DNA of 64,000 bases. It comes from Variovorax sp. dw_308. GTDB lineage: Bacteria > Pseudomonadota > Gammaproteobacteria > Burkholderiales > Burkholderiaceae_C. Made by a program: the position numbers and the translations under genes. The notes under the pieces are model-generated. The model was not told the origin of the DNA, did not search any database, and worked only from the letters and a program-made list of their open reading frames with translations. Below, one piece after another: positions 1 through 10,012 of the stretch (its first letter is position 1; every line of letters begins with the position of its first letter). Where the stretch lies: NCBI RefSeq assembly GCF_019207085.1, contig NZ_JAATOM010000009.1, positions 186,001 to 250,000 on the forward strand, written 5' to 3'.

Positions 1-502
1 CGCCGTAGAAGCCGAAGCGCCCGAGCCGTGCGACCCAACCCATGCGCAGCGCTACCAGCAGCACCGCCGACACGCCGCCGAGCCACATCAGTTGCGTGGT
101 GTTGACCCACAAGATCTGGCCCACGAGCAAGTCCTTCAGATGCTCGCCGCCATGCGGATTGCTGGCCAGCATCAGGATGCCGGCGCAGGCCGCGAGGATG
201 AACATGACACCGATCAAGGCCTCCTGCTGCTTGGGCGCGCGCCGCTCTGTCCAGGTCAGCAGCCAGGCGCCGAGCAGGGCGGCGCCCACGGCAGCGGCCT
301 GCACCGCCATGCCGCCTTCGGGCAGCCCCAGTGCGTCGGCCGCGATCACGCCGAGCCCGGCGATCTGCGCAATGGCCAGGTCGATGAAGACGATGCCGCG
401 GTCCAGCACCTGCACGCCCAGCGGTACGTGCGTCGCCAGCACCAGCAGCCCCGCGACCAGCGCGGGCCCGAGGATGCCCCAGTCGAGCGCGCTCCAGTTC
501 AA
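1..502 (-). CDS. Metal ABC transporter permease (ZnuB/TroC type), cut by window edge
   Basis: This is an inner-membrane permease of the ABC-3 family that would move a divalent metal, probably zinc, delivered by the binding protein encoded just upstream. About 167 residues are visible, and the C-terminal part lies beyond the window start. The visible part is almost entirely hydrophobic helices, with an early DRGIVFIDLAIAQIAGLG segment and a NPHGGEHLKDLLVGQ loop typical of this family. The start is taken as a TTG at 502-500 that overlaps the stop codon of the binding-protein gene, a coupling that fits translation as one operon. The ATPase and a Zur-type regulator are not in the window. Manganese is an alternative substrate. 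Confidence 0.8.
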   Translation of the reverse strand, partial: MNWSALDWGILGPALVAGLLVLATHVPLGVQVLDRGIVFIDLAIAQIAGLGVIAADALGLPEGGMAVQAAAVGAALLGAWLLTWTERRAPKQQEALIGVMFILAACAGILMLASNPHGGEHLKDLLVGQILWVNTTQLMWLGGVSAVLLVALRMGWVARLGRFGFYG

Positions 503-1419
503 GGCTTTGCTCCGGCGCCGGTGAGCCGCGCCACCGTGTCATCGAAGAGTCCGAACAGGTCCTTGGCGCCGTCCGTGCCGCCCACGGTGAAGGGCAGCTT
601 CACCGCCGGAATGCCCGCGTTCTTGCTGAGCCAGTCGGAAGGCCGTGAATCCTGGTAGGCAGCGTAGAGCACCATGCGCACCGGCTGGCCCTTGATCGCG
701 GCTTGCACTTCCTGCAGGTGCGAAGCGGTCGGCTCCACGCCCGGCTTCGGCTCCAGCACCGCGATTTCCTTCAGGCCGAGCCAGTCGTAGAGGTAGACGA
801 AGGCGTTGTGCTGCGACACCACCGGCGCACCCTTGAGCGGCGCGGCCTTCGCCGCCCAGCCCGCCATCGACTTCTGCCAGCGCTGCGAGAAGTCGCTGGT
901 CGCCTTGGCATAGTCGGCGGCATGCGCCGGGTCCACCTGCTGCAGCCGCGCGCCCAGCGCCGTCGCCACGGCCGCGATGTTGCGCGGGTCGGTCTGGATG
1001 TGCGGGTTGCCGGCTGCGTGTACATCGCCTTGCGAGCGGTCGACCGTGGTCGGCACTTCGAGCTTGCGCACGAAATCGGCGGCGGCGAAGTTGCCGGGCA
1101 GCCCCGCCTGGATCTTGGGGTTGCCGGACTGTTGCAGCAGGACCGGCAGCCAGCCGATCTCCAGTTCCGCGCCGGTGCACACGACCAGGTCGGCGCTGCG
1201 TGCGCGTGCGATCAGGCTGGGCTTGGCCTGGATCTGGTGCGGGTCCTGCAACGCGTTGGTCGCCACCGACACGTCGACGTTGCTGCCGCCGAGTTCCTGC
1301 GCCAGCGCGCCCCATTCGGGCTCGCAGGCAAACACGCGCAGGGCCGCACCGGCGGGCGCCGCGAGCAGCAGCAGCGGCGCGGCCAGCGTCGCCAGAAGGG
1401 TCGAGCGATTCAATTTCAT
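499..1419 (-). CDS. Periplasmic metal-binding protein of zinc-type ABC transporter (ZnuA family)
   Basis: This is the 306-residue solute-binding subunit of the metal transporter, secreted to the periplasm. A signal peptide is clear: Lys/Arg near the start, then a Leu/Ala-rich core ending in APAGAA. Family features seen are the GNPHIQTDP segment and the SQHNAF segment, which supply metal-ligand histidines, and a late EPKPGVEPTASHL stretch. There is no long His-rich loop of the kind found in E. coli ZnuA. The ATG at 1419 is preferred over longer in-frame starts because a GGAG site lies just upstream and the signal peptide begins there. Metal identity is inferred from the family only. Confidence 0.88.
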   Translation of the reverse strand: MKLNRSTLLATLAAPLLLLAAPAGAALRVFACEPEWGALAQELGGSNVDVSVATNALQDPHQIQAKPSLIARARSADLVVCTGAELEIGWLPVLLQQSGNPKIQAGLPGNFAAADFVRKLEVPTTVDRSQGDVHAAGNPHIQTDPRNIAAVATALGARLQQVDPAHAADYAKATSDFSQRWQKSMAGWAAKAAPLKGAPVVSQHNAFVYLYDWLGLKEIAVLEPKPGVEPTASHLQEVQAAIKGQPVRMVLYAAYQDSRPSDWLSKNAGIPAVKLPFTVGGTDGAKDLFGLFDDTVARLTGAGAKP

Positions 1420-1513
1420 GGAGGTTCTCCGGTGGTCGGTCTCAAGCAGATGGGGTGTTGCCACTTCGCGGGACCTTGGGGGGCGGGAGTGTCGAAGGAG
1501 TTTCATGGGGTGC

Positions 1514-3001
1514 TCAGTAGCTGTGCGCGCCGTGCGCGCCCAGGCTCATCTGGTATTGCAGCGAGATCTGGTTGTCGGGCTTGCCCTCGCGCGCGCGGTC
1601 CTGCGCGAACTGCAGGCGGATGCGGGAGAACTCGCTCGGGTTGTAGTCCAGCATGATGGAGTTCTTCTTCGCCCGGTAGCCGGTGCCCACCAGCCCGGTA
1701 TCGAGGCCGAACGATGGCGTGCCCGGGTCCAGCTGTTCCGTGCGCAGGCCGATGCGCCAGGCGGGCATGAACTGGTAGACACCTTGCAGGTACCAGCCGG
1801 ACTGCGTCACGCCGTAGGGGCTCGGCAATGCGGAGCCGTCGGCTGCCAGAACCATGCTGCCGTCGCGTTGGCTGCGCAGGTATTCGCCCTGCAGCTTGAA
1901 GTTGGTGCGCGTCGCGTTGCCGTTTGGCGCCCACTTCCAGACGCCATCCAGCACCCACACGCGCGAGTTGCCGGTGAACTGGCTGGCAAACGGCAAGCCG
2001 GCGGCGTCGACGCCCGTCAAGGTCTGGTCGCTCGCCTTCGCGCTGAGCATCGAGATGCCGGCGCGCCATGAGTTGCTCACGCCGATATCGCCGCCGGTGT
2101 GGGCGTAGAGCGCGTACATGCCGGCACCGTTGCCGTCCTTGTCGCTGCCCGGGAAGGTGCGGCCGCGGCCCAGTTCGGCCCCGAGTTCCAGGTACTGGTC
2201 GATGGGCGCGAGCCATTTCAACTGCACGCCGTCGTCGCCGTACTGCGTGCCGAGCATGGCCTGGTAGGCCAGCGGCGCGTCGACGAAGTCCCAGGTGTGG
2301 GAATGCTGCGGGTTCAGGTAGCCCACGCCCGAGAAGAAGCGGCCGCCCTTGAGCGTGAAGCCCTTGCCCAATGCCGTGGTCTCGACGAAGGCTTCCTCGA
2401 TCGACACCGAGTTGTCGGCGGCGACCGAGATGTTCGCGGCGCCGCGGAACCACGGATCGACGCTGGCGGAGAAGCCGAGCTCGGTTTCGCCGAGGCTGAA
2501 GTTGCGCGTGCCGGGGCCGATCTCCGCGCCGGGCGGCAAAGGAAAGCCCGTGATCCGGTAGTCCGCAGGGTCGCGCGACGTGTGGGTGTAGCCGCCGGAC
2601 AGGATCAGCGAGAGTGCAGGGTTGAAGGCGTTGGCGCCGCCGCCACCACCCGCCGAGGCAACCGTGGCAGGGGCCGCAGCAGCGGCTGGGGTGGCCTGGG
2701 GCGAGGGTTGGGCCACCGTGGTGGGCGGTGACCATGTGTCCGCGGGGGCCGTCGCCACAGCCGCGGTCCCGGCTGCGGCCGTGGCTGATGCAGGCGTCTT
2801 CGCGGTCGCCGTGCCTGGCGCGGACACCGCGGCTTCGGCCGACTTGACGCGCTGCTCCAGCGCCTTCAGGCGGGCTTCGTAGTCGGCGCGCATCGCCTTC
2901 ATTTCCTTTTGCAGTGCGCGCACATCGGAGGTGGTGTCGGCCATCGCGCCGATCGGAAGGGACAGGGCGAGCGCGAGGCTCGCCGGCAAGAACTTGGGCA
3001 T
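1514..3001 (-). CDS. Outer-membrane beta-barrel protein linked to metal transporter, with N-terminal coiled coil
   Basis: The 495-residue product has a signal peptide ending near GAMADT, then a short coiled coil (about residues 25-55, with ALQKEMKAMRADYEARLKAL) and a long Ala/Pro/Thr-rich linker. The rest is a barrel-like domain of alternating aromatic and polar strands from about residue 130 to the end. The coiled coil plus barrel resembles trimeric or porin-like outer-membrane proteins. Its place upstream of the metal-binding protein and permease on the same strand suggests an outer-membrane entry route for the same metal; that role is inference. No TonB plug or TonB box is evident, so it is probably not a TonB-dependent receptor. 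The GAATG-type start at 3001 begins the signal peptide. Confidence 0.7.
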   Translation of the reverse strand: MPKFLPASLALALSLPIGAMADTTSDVRALQKEMKAMRADYEARLKALEQRVKSAEAAVSAPGTATAKTPASATAAAGTAAVATAPADTWSPPTTVAQPSPQATPAAAAAPATVASAGGGGGANAFNPALSLILSGGYTHTSRDPADYRITGFPLPPGAEIGPGTRNFSLGETELGFSASVDPWFRGAANISVAADNSVSIEEAFVETTALGKGFTLKGGRFFSGVGYLNPQHSHTWDFVDAPLAYQAMLGTQYGDDGVQLKWLAPIDQYLELGAELGRGRTFPGSDKDGNGAGMYALYAHTGGDIGVSNSWRAGISMLSAKASDQTLTGVDAAGLPFASQFTGNSRVWVLDGVWKWAPNGNATRTNFKLQGEYLRSQRDGSMVLAADGSALPSPYGVTQSGWYLQGVYQFMPAWRIGLRTEQLDPGTPSFGLDTGLVGTGYRAKKNSIMLDYNPSEFSRIRLQFAQDRAREGKPDNQISLQYQMSLGAHGAHSY

Positions 3002-3084
3002 GAGGGAAACGCTCCCGGCAAATACGTCGAACCGCGCCCGGCCGCGGTTCAGGCGGGTCGGGCGCAACTGGAAACAGTCAGCGG

Positions 3085-3432
3085 TCAGGCGTCGGGAGGA
3101 GCGCGGCCTTGGTAGGCCAGGGCGAGGAGGTTCTCGCGCAGGTTGTCGAAGGCCGGCCGCGGCGTTTCGACGGGCGCTGCCGGGGGCAGCGCAAGGGAGG
3201 GCGGGCTGGCTGCCAGAGCGCCGCCGGCAATGGCGCCCGCCGTGGCGCAGAGGTCGCACTGCAACACGTGGGTCGCGGCCTTCTGATCCGCCGCCGCAGC
3301 GAGTGCCTCGCCCGCGTGCGACAGCAGGTGCGAGGTTGCCGCCACCTGCGCCACCGGCAGCAACAGCACGAGCCAGAGCAACCACGCGAGGTGGCGCGGC
3401 GGGCGCGTGAGGCGGGAGTGGGCTGCGGGCAT
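3085..3432 (-). CDS. Small exported/membrane protein with CxxC motif (DUF2946-like)
   Basis: This 115-residue protein has one N-terminal hydrophobic segment (WLLWLVLLLPVAQVAA), so it is membrane-anchored or exported. It then has a HLLSH histidine pair and a CDLC motif about 25 residues later. Short proteins with a hydrophobic start, His and CxxC are common near metal-transport genes (DUF2946-like), and the first-gene position in front of the barrel and metal ABC genes fits a metal-related periplasmic role. The function is not known. The His and Cys residues could bind metal, but this is inference. Confidence 0.6.
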   Translation of the reverse strand: MPAAHSRLTRPPRHLAWLLWLVLLLPVAQVAATSHLLSHAGEALAAAADQKAATHVLQCDLCATAGAIAGGALAASPPSLALPPAAPVETPRPAFDNLRENLLALAYQGRAPPDA

Positions 3433-3596
3433 GGTGGAGGGCGAATCTTAGCCGCTGGATCTTCCGCCGGCGTGCCGGGGGCGACAAGGCCTCCTTGCGG
3501 AATCGCGCACAAGTCGAGAGATGGCCGATGCCGTCGATCGAGGAGCACAACGGCGGGCTCGCGCCACGGCAGACGCGCGGCGCCTGCCGCGGACAG

Positions 3597-4034
3597 TCAA
3601 CCCAGGCTCTTCTTCATGAAGGCCAGGTAGAAGTCTCCCGCGTACCTGTCGATGCGCGCGAACTCCTCGTACCCGTGCTTCAGGTAGAAGCCGCGCGCCT
3701 GCCATTCGAAGGTCTCCAGCTTGGCATTGCGCGCATCCAGTTCGATCGCCCGCGCTTCCGCCTGCGAGAGCAGCTGCAAGCCCAGGCCCTGGCCACGCGC
3801 ACTTTCTTCCACCCACAGCACGTCGATGTGCAGCCAGTACAGGAACACGTAGGCCCGCACGCCACCAACCACCTTGCCATCGGCGTCCTTGGCGTTCAGT
3901 CGAACCGGCTGCGTCTCGGGGTACTCGCCGACGAAGCCGTAGTTGAACTCGCGCAACTGGCGCCCGACGTAGCCCGAGCGGACCTCTTCCTCCGTGGCCT
4001 GCGCGATGCGCAGCCCGGACCCGTGTTCAGGCAC
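3597..4034 (-). CDS. GNAT family N-acetyltransferase
   Basis: This is a 145-residue single-domain acetyl-CoA-dependent acetyltransferase. The acetyl-CoA pyrophosphate-binding motif is seen as RGQGLG in the segment following LWVEESA, and the C-terminal strand WQARGFYLKHGYEEF is typical of the fold. The start is a GTG at 4034 that overlaps the end of the amidase gene by 8 bases, so the two are probably translated together. An ATG further upstream would run into the amidase reading frame and adds no GNAT-like sequence. The substrate is unknown; an amine released by the neighbouring amidase is one speculative possibility. Confidence 0.82.
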   Translation of the reverse strand: MPEHGSGLRIAQATEEEVRSGYVGRQLREFNYGFVGEYPETQPVRLNAKDADGKVVGGVRAYVFLYWLHIDVLWVEESARGQGLGLQLLSQAEARAIELDARNAKLETFEWQARGFYLKHGYEEFARIDRYAGDFYLAFMKKSLG

Positions 4035-5433
4035 CGGGCGGCTCCGGCCAGGGGCGCTGCGCTTCGCGAATCTGCTCGAAAGCGCGCGCGACGCGCAGCA
4101 CGCCCAGGTCGTCGAAGCGCTGCCCGGCAATCTGCAGGCCGATCGGCAGACCGGCCGCGCTGTAGCCGCAGTTGATCGAGGCAGCCGGCTGCTCCGACAT
4201 GTTGAAGGGCACGGTGAAGCCGATATGTTCCAGCGGACGCAACGGGTCGTTCGTCGGCGAGGGGTCTTCGGCCGGGGCAGGCATGTTCGGCGCCACGGGC
4301 GAGATCACGTAGTCGAACTTCGAACAGGCCGCGACCGCGGCCACCCGCGTCGCGTGGAACTGGCTGAAGGCGCGGAACACATGCTCTCCGCTGAAGCCGT
4401 CGGCGCTCCCGGCCCAGGCGCGAATGTAGGGCAGCACCTTCGCGCGCTGGTCCGGCCGCACCGACTGCATGTCGACGTGCGAGCGCATGCGCCACAGGTG
4501 GTCCATGCCGTCGAGCATCGCCTGCGTCATGAAGGGCTGCATCGGCTCGACGATGGCGCCGGCCGCTTCGAACAGCCGGGCAGCATGCTCCACTGCCGCG
4601 TGGATTTCGGGATCGACCGGTAGCCCGCAGCCCGCATCGAGCAGCAAGCCGATGCGCAGGCCCTTCAGGTGATCTGCGCCGACTTCGTGGCTCGCCCAAT
4701 CGATGTCGTTCGGCGGCAGGTTCATGCTGTCGCGCGCGTCCGGCCGGGACAGCACCTGCATCATCAGCGCGCTGTCGGACACGGTGCGCGTCATCGGTCC
4801 GGCCGCCCGGCCCATGTAGGGCGGGTCGATCGGGATGCGACCCAGGCTGGGCTTGAGCGTGAAGATGCCGCACCAGCCGGCCGGCAGCCGCAACGATCCG
4901 CCGATGTCGGTGCCGACGTGCAGCGGTCCGTAGCCGGCGGCGGCCGCAGCGCCCGCGCCCGCGCTGGAGCCGCCCGGCGTGCGGCTCAGGTCCCACGGAT
5001 TGCGCGCCAGCGTATGGAAGCTCGACAAGCCCGAGGACAACATGCCGTAGTCGGGCATGGTGGTCTTGCTGAAGATCACCGCGCCGGTCTCCCGCAGGCG
5101 AGCGGCCGGAGGCGCATCGAGCGCGGCCGGCTTCAGGTCCACGGCGGCGGTGCCTGCGGGCAGCGGGTCGCCACGCGTCGCGATGTTTTCCTTGATGGTG
5201 ACCGGCACGCCGTCGAGCGGACCGAGCGGCGCGCCGCTGCGCCAGCGTGCCTCCGAGGCGCGTGCCTGCTCAAGCGCAGCCTCGGGGCGCAGCAGGTACG
5301 TGGCCTGCAGCCGGTGCTCCCACCGCGCGACGTGTGCCAGCACGTCCTGCGTCACCTCGACGGGCGACAGCTTGCCCTCGCGGTAGGCACTCAACAGTTC
5401 AACCGCCGAAGCGGAATGCAATGCGTTGTTCAT
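4027..5433 (-). CDS. Amidase-signature hydrolase
   Basis: This 468-residue cytosolic enzyme hydrolyses amide bonds with the Ser-cisSer-Lys triad of the amidase-signature family. The lysine lies in the TIKEN motif (about residue 75), and the Gly/Ser-rich signature starts at GGSSAGAGAAA and runs to GTDIGGSLRLP, which carries the nucleophile serine. The length matches the family. It sits directly downstream of a peptide-type ABC transporter on the same strand and overlaps the acetyltransferase gene, so it may process the imported compound. A GatA role in tRNA amidation is unlikely because no gatB or gatC is adjacent. Confidence 0.88.
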   Translation of the reverse strand: MNNALHSASAVELLSAYREGKLSPVEVTQDVLAHVARWEHRLQATYLLRPEAALEQARASEARWRSGAPLGPLDGVPVTIKENIATRGDPLPAGTAAVDLKPAALDAPPAARLRETGAVIFSKTTMPDYGMLSSGLSSFHTLARNPWDLSRTPGGSSAGAGAAAAAGYGPLHVGTDIGGSLRLPAGWCGIFTLKPSLGRIPIDPPYMGRAAGPMTRTVSDSALMMQVLSRPDARDSMNLPPNDIDWASHEVGADHLKGLRIGLLLDAGCGLPVDPEIHAAVEHAARLFEAAGAIVEPMQPFMTQAMLDGMDHLWRMRSHVDMQSVRPDQRAKVLPYIRAWAGSADGFSGEHVFRAFSQFHATRVAAVAACSKFDYVISPVAPNMPAPAEDPSPTNDPLRPLEHIGFTVPFNMSEQPAASINCGYSAAGLPIGLQIAGQRFDDLGVLRVARAFEQIREAQRPWPEPPGA

Positions 5434-5557
5434 TCAGCAGCGATCGAGGCAATGGGGTGGAGCACTGCGAGACCGGCCTTGCCGGTCCGCAGAAGTTGCC
5501 CCGGACGAGGGGGCGCGGGAGTAGCCGAAGGGCGTGGAGCCTGGAGCGCGAGCCGAT

Positions 5558-7048
5558 TCACCAGCTCATGGCCGCCACATCGTTGACGAAGATCGGGCTT
5601 TCCTTCCACAGGCCCTTCACGCCCTTCTTGGCCACGCTCGGGAACAGCGGCTGGTACAGGAAGCCGTTGGCCGCATCGGTGGCCAGCAGCTTCTGCGCGT
5701 CGCCGAGCAGCCTGGCGCGGTCGGCGGCATTGCCGGTCTGCTTGATCTTGTCGTAGAGCGTGGTGAAGGCCTTCGAGTCGTAGCCCCAGTAGTAGTCGGG
5801 CTTGGCATAGTTGCCGAGGTCGAAGGGCTCCACATGCGACACGATGGTGAGGTCGTAGTCGTGCGGGCCGCCATAGGTGTTGCTGAGCCACTGGGCCCAT
5901 TCGACGTTCTGGATCTTCACGTTGATGCCGATCTTGGCCAGCTGGGCCGCGATCACCTCGCCACCCTGGCGCGCATAGGCCGGCGGCGGCAGCGTCATCG
6001 TGAGTTCGAGCGGCGTCTTGACACCGGCCTCGGCCAGCAGCTTCTTGGCCTTCTCGATGTCGAAGGGGTTGATGCCGGTCGTGTCGACATACCCTTCCGC
6101 ACCGGGCACGTAGTGGCTGCCGATCGGCGTGCCGAAGCCGTCGGCAGCGCCCTCGACCACCGCCTTGCGGTCGATCGCGGCCAGGATGGCGCGACGCACG
6201 CGCACGTCGTCGAGCGGCTTCTTCTTGCTGTTGATGGCCAGAATGGTCTTGGCGCGCGAGCCGCCCTGGATCACCTGGAACTGCGGGTTGCTCTTGAACT
6301 GCGCCACGGCGCGGGTGCCGATGGGCTTGAACACATCCACGTCGCCCGCCAGCAGCGCCGCGGCCTGCGCGGCGGTGTCGGAGATGAAGCGGAAGGTGAC
6401 CTTCTTCAGCTTGGCCTCGCCGGGGTTGCGATAGCCGTCCCACTTGCTCATCACGAGCGAGGAACCCTTGGCCCAGCTGTCGAGCTTGTAGGGACCGGTG
6501 CCCACGGGCTTGGTCGCGTTGGTGTCGACGCTCTTGGGCTCGACGATGACGGCCGTCGCCTGGCCCAGCAGGAAGGGCAGGTCCGGGTCGATCTCCTTGT
6601 TGATCAGCACCACGGTGTTTTCATCGACCACCTGCGTGCTCAGGGCCGCGAAGGTGCGCTTGTCCTTGTTGGTGCTCTTCTCCCCGCCCGCGCGGTCGAA
6701 GGAAAACTTCACGGCCTGTGCGTTGAAGGGCTCGCCGTTCTGGAACTTGACGCCACGGCGCAGCTTGAAGGTGTAGGTCTTGAGGTCGGGCGAAACCTCC
6801 CAGCTCTCGGCCAGCAACGGCGTGACCTTGCCGTCGGCATTCACCTTGGTCAGGGTCTCGAAGACGTTGTAGAGCACCACCTCGGCAATGGCCGACGCCG
6901 CGTTCGCCGTCGGGTCCAGGCCCGGCGGTTCCAGCGTGATGCCGATCACGATGGCGTCCTTCCGCCCCTGCGCCAGTGCAATCTGCGGCACTGTGGTGGC
7001 CAGCGCGGCCATGGCGGTGGACGTGAGAACGGTGCGGCGGTTCAGCAT
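5558..7048 (-). CDS. Peptide/nickel-type ABC transporter substrate-binding protein (family 5)
   Basis: This is a 496-residue periplasmic binding protein. The N-terminus MLNRRTVLTSTAMAAL ending in IALAQ is a signal peptide with a twin Arg that may use Sec or Tat export. The mature protein shows the SBP_bac_5 hallmarks: DPTANAASAIAEVVLYN early, then LLAESWEVSPDLKTYTFKLR and GVKFQNGEPFNAQAVKFS. It follows the two ATPase genes and precedes the amidase gene, so the cluster is complete: two permeases, two ATPases and one receptor. The ligand may be a dipeptide, an amide or an opine-like compound; the amidase neighbour favours an amide, by inference. Confidence 0.9.
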   Translation of the reverse strand: MLNRRTVLTSTAMAALATTVPQIALAQGRKDAIVIGITLEPPGLDPTANAASAIAEVVLYNVFETLTKVNADGKVTPLLAESWEVSPDLKTYTFKLRRGVKFQNGEPFNAQAVKFSFDRAGGEKSTNKDKRTFAALSTQVVDENTVVLINKEIDPDLPFLLGQATAVIVEPKSVDTNATKPVGTGPYKLDSWAKGSSLVMSKWDGYRNPGEAKLKKVTFRFISDTAAQAAALLAGDVDVFKPIGTRAVAQFKSNPQFQVIQGGSRAKTILAINSKKKPLDDVRVRRAILAAIDRKAVVEGAADGFGTPIGSHYVPGAEGYVDTTGINPFDIEKAKKLLAEAGVKTPLELTMTLPPPAYARQGGEVIAAQLAKIGINVKIQNVEWAQWLSNTYGGPHDYDLTIVSHVEPFDLGNYAKPDYYWGYDSKAFTTLYDKIKQTGNAADRARLLGDAQKLLATDAANGFLYQPLFPSVAKKGVKGLWKESPIFVNDVAAMSW

Positions 7049-7099
7049 GGTCGACGACTCCAGGAGAAGAAGAAAGATTGCAGGAAAGAATACGTTACA

Positions 7100-7905
<806 letters not shown>

Positions 7906-7909
<4 letters not shown>

Positions 7910-8895
7910 GCCTGCACCGCCGTGGCAGCGATGACCTCGTCGAGTCGGATGCAACGAACTTCATGGTCGTGCCGCATCTGCATCGCCGGCGGCCGCGTTG
8001 TGTGGCAGGCCTCCACCGTGAAGCTGCAACGTCCCGCGAAGGGGCACCCGGCCGGCAGATCGACCAGTTCGGGCACGCTGCCCTGGATGGTCGCCAGCCG
8101 CGCGCCGCGTGGTGCACCCAACGCCGGTCGCGCCGCGAACAGGCCCTGCGTGTAAGGATGCGCGCGCTCGGCGAACACGGTCGCGGTCGGGCCGCTTTCG
8201 ACGATGCTGCCGCCGTACATGACGAGCACCTTCGACACGCTTTGCGCGATCACGCCGAGGTCGTGCGAGATCAGGATCATGGCCATGCCGCGTTCCGCCA
8301 CCAGGCCCTTGATGAGGTCGAGGATCTGCTTCTGGATGGTCACGTCCAGGGCAGTGGTCGGCTCGTCGGCGATCAGCAGGTCGGGCCCGCAGGCCAACGC
8401 CATCGCGATGCCGATGCGTTGCCGCTGCCCGCCCGAGAACTGGTGCGGATAGGCATCGAGCCGCGACGCCGCATCGGGAATGCCCACGCGGTCCAGCAAC
8501 GCCAGCACCTCCTTGCGCGCATCGGCGGCCGACAGCCCGCGATGCAGGCGCAGCGGTTCGCCGACCTGGCGCACGATCGTGTGCACCGGGTTCAGCGCCG
8601 TCATCGGCTCCTGGAAGATCATGCCGATGCGGTCGCCCCGGATGCCGCACATCGCGCGCTCGCCCAGGCCCACCAGTTCCTGCCCTTCGAAGCGGATGCT
8701 GCCCGTGACCTTGGCGCTCGACGGCAGCAGGCCCATCAAGGACTGCACCGTGATCGACTTGCCGCAACCCGACTCGCCCACGATGCCCATCGTCTCGCCG
8801 CGCTCCAGCGTGAAGCCGATGCCGCGCACGGCCTCGGCCGGGCCGCGCTGTGTCTGCAGGCCGATGTGGAGGTTGTCGACTTCTAGCAGGGGCAT
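7906..8895 (-). CDS. Dipeptide-type ABC transporter ATP-binding protein (DppD/OppD class)
   Basis: This is a 329-residue ATPase with Walker A GESGCGKS, signature FSGGQRQR and Walker B LLIADEPTTALD, then the ISHDLG switch. The C-terminal extension shared by the DppD/OppD class contains GCPFAGRC and two further cysteine-bearing turns, an iron-sulfur-like region in some members. The length and extension separate it from the DppF-like partner encoded next. The 4-base ATGA overlap with that gene shows translational coupling. It is the third gene of the transporter operon after the two permeases. Confidence 0.93.
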
Positions 8896-8927
8896 GTCAG
8901 GGGGCGGAAACGGGAGCGGACGGCCGA

Positions 8928-9038
8928 ACGCAGAAGTCGCAAAGGTTTCGCAGAAGTCGCAGAAGGAAGACAGAAAGGATGAGGTTCGCCTTTTGCATCT
9001 TTCGCGTCCTTTGCGCTTCTTCGCGCCCTTCGCGTACG
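8928..9038. repeat. Imperfect inverted repeat between permease and ATPase genes (REP-like)
   Basis: The 159-base gap between the DppC-like and DppD-like genes holds a left arm built from repeats of CGCAGAAGTCGCAAAGG-type units and a right arm of CCTTTGCGCTTCTTCGCG-type units. The arms are imperfect reverse complements around 8970-8995. This resembles dispersed palindromic repeats in betaproteobacterial genomes, and it would form a stem-loop in the operon transcript. Copy number cannot be tested here. Confidence 0.55.
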
Positions 9039-9054
9039 GTCAAGTCCGCATTCA

Positions 9055-9930
9055 TCAGCGTGCCCTCGCCAATCGCGGGTCGAGCAGGTCGCGCAGGCCG
9101 TCGCCCAGCAGGTTCAGGCCCAGCACCGCCAGCACGATCGCCATGCCGGGCCAGACTGCGAGCAAGGGCGCCTGGTACATCAGCGTCTGCGCCTCGGTCA
9201 GCATGCGGCCCCACGAAGGTTGCGGCGGCTGCGTGCCCAGGCCGAGGTAGGAGAGGGCGGCTTCGGCCAGGATCGCGATGGCAAAGCGGATGGTGATCTG
9301 CACGATCAGCACCGCCGAGATGTTGGGCAGCACGTGCTGCATGGTGATCGCGAAAGTGCCCTTGCCGCAGGCGCGCGCCGCGGCGACGTACTCGCGCGAC
9401 CAGATCGCATTGGCCGAGGCCCGCGTGATGCGCGCGAAGGTCGGGATGTTGTAGATCCCGATCGCGATGATCGCGTTCACGATGCCGGCGCCGAACACGG
9501 CGGTCAGCATGATGGCCGACAGGATCGCCGGGAAGGCCAGGGAGAAGTCGGTCAGCCGCATGATGGCTTCCTCCAGCCAGCCGCGCCGGGCCGCAGCGAG
9601 CAGGCCGAGCGCCGTCCCGACGACCAGGCCGATGCCGACCGCGATCACGCCCACCAGGATCGACGCGCGCGCGCCCACCAGCAGCAGCGAGGCCACGTCG
9701 CGCCCGTAGGCATCGGTGCCCAGCCAGTGCGCAGCGGAGGGCGGCTGCAGCTTGCTCGCGATGTCCATCTCGTAGGGTGACCACGGCGTCCACACGAACG
9801 AGATGCCCGCGGCGAGCAGCAGCAGCAGGCTCAGCACCGCGCCGATGGCAAAGCTGCGATGGTGGAATGCGCGGCGCCAGAAGCCCGGCACGGTGAGTGC
9901 CGCCGCGCTCGGTACGACGACCGTGTTCAT
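9055..9930 (-). CDS. Dipeptide-type ABC transporter permease (DppC class)
   Basis: This 291-residue inner-membrane permease begins with a cytoplasmic stretch and one N-terminal helix (SFAIGAVLSLLLLLAAGISF). It then shows HWLGTDAYGRDV, the hallmark of the DppC/OppC class, and four to five more helices. The conserved cytoplasmic loop that contacts the ATPase is present around AARACGKGTFAI. The ATG at 9930 is chosen because the Leu/Ala-rich domain follows at once. It heterodimerises with the DppB-like permease encoded 82 bases upstream. Confidence 0.92.
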   Translation of the reverse strand: MNTVVVPSAAALTVPGFWRRAFHHRSFAIGAVLSLLLLLAAGISFVWTPWSPYEMDIASKLQPPSAAHWLGTDAYGRDVASLLLVGARASILVGVIAVGIGLVVGTALGLLAAARRGWLEEAIMRLTDFSLAFPAILSAIMLTAVFGAGIVNAIIAIGIYNIPTFARITRASANAIWSREYVAAARACGKGTFAITMQHVLPNISAVLIVQITIRFAIAILAEAALSYLGLGTQPPQPSWGRMLTEAQTLMYQAPLLAVWPGMAIVLAVLGLNLLGDGLRDLLDPRLARAR

Positions 9931-10012
9931 CGGAGCCCCCACGCTCGGCACGTCGTGTCCTCGCTGCCCCCTGAGGGAGCGCGAACTTGCGTGGGGCGGC
10001 CCTGCACCGCGC

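Noticed and set aside
3433..3596. Zur or other metal-box operator upstream of the metal operon
   Set aside because: No AT-rich palindrome of the known type was found in the gap by eye.
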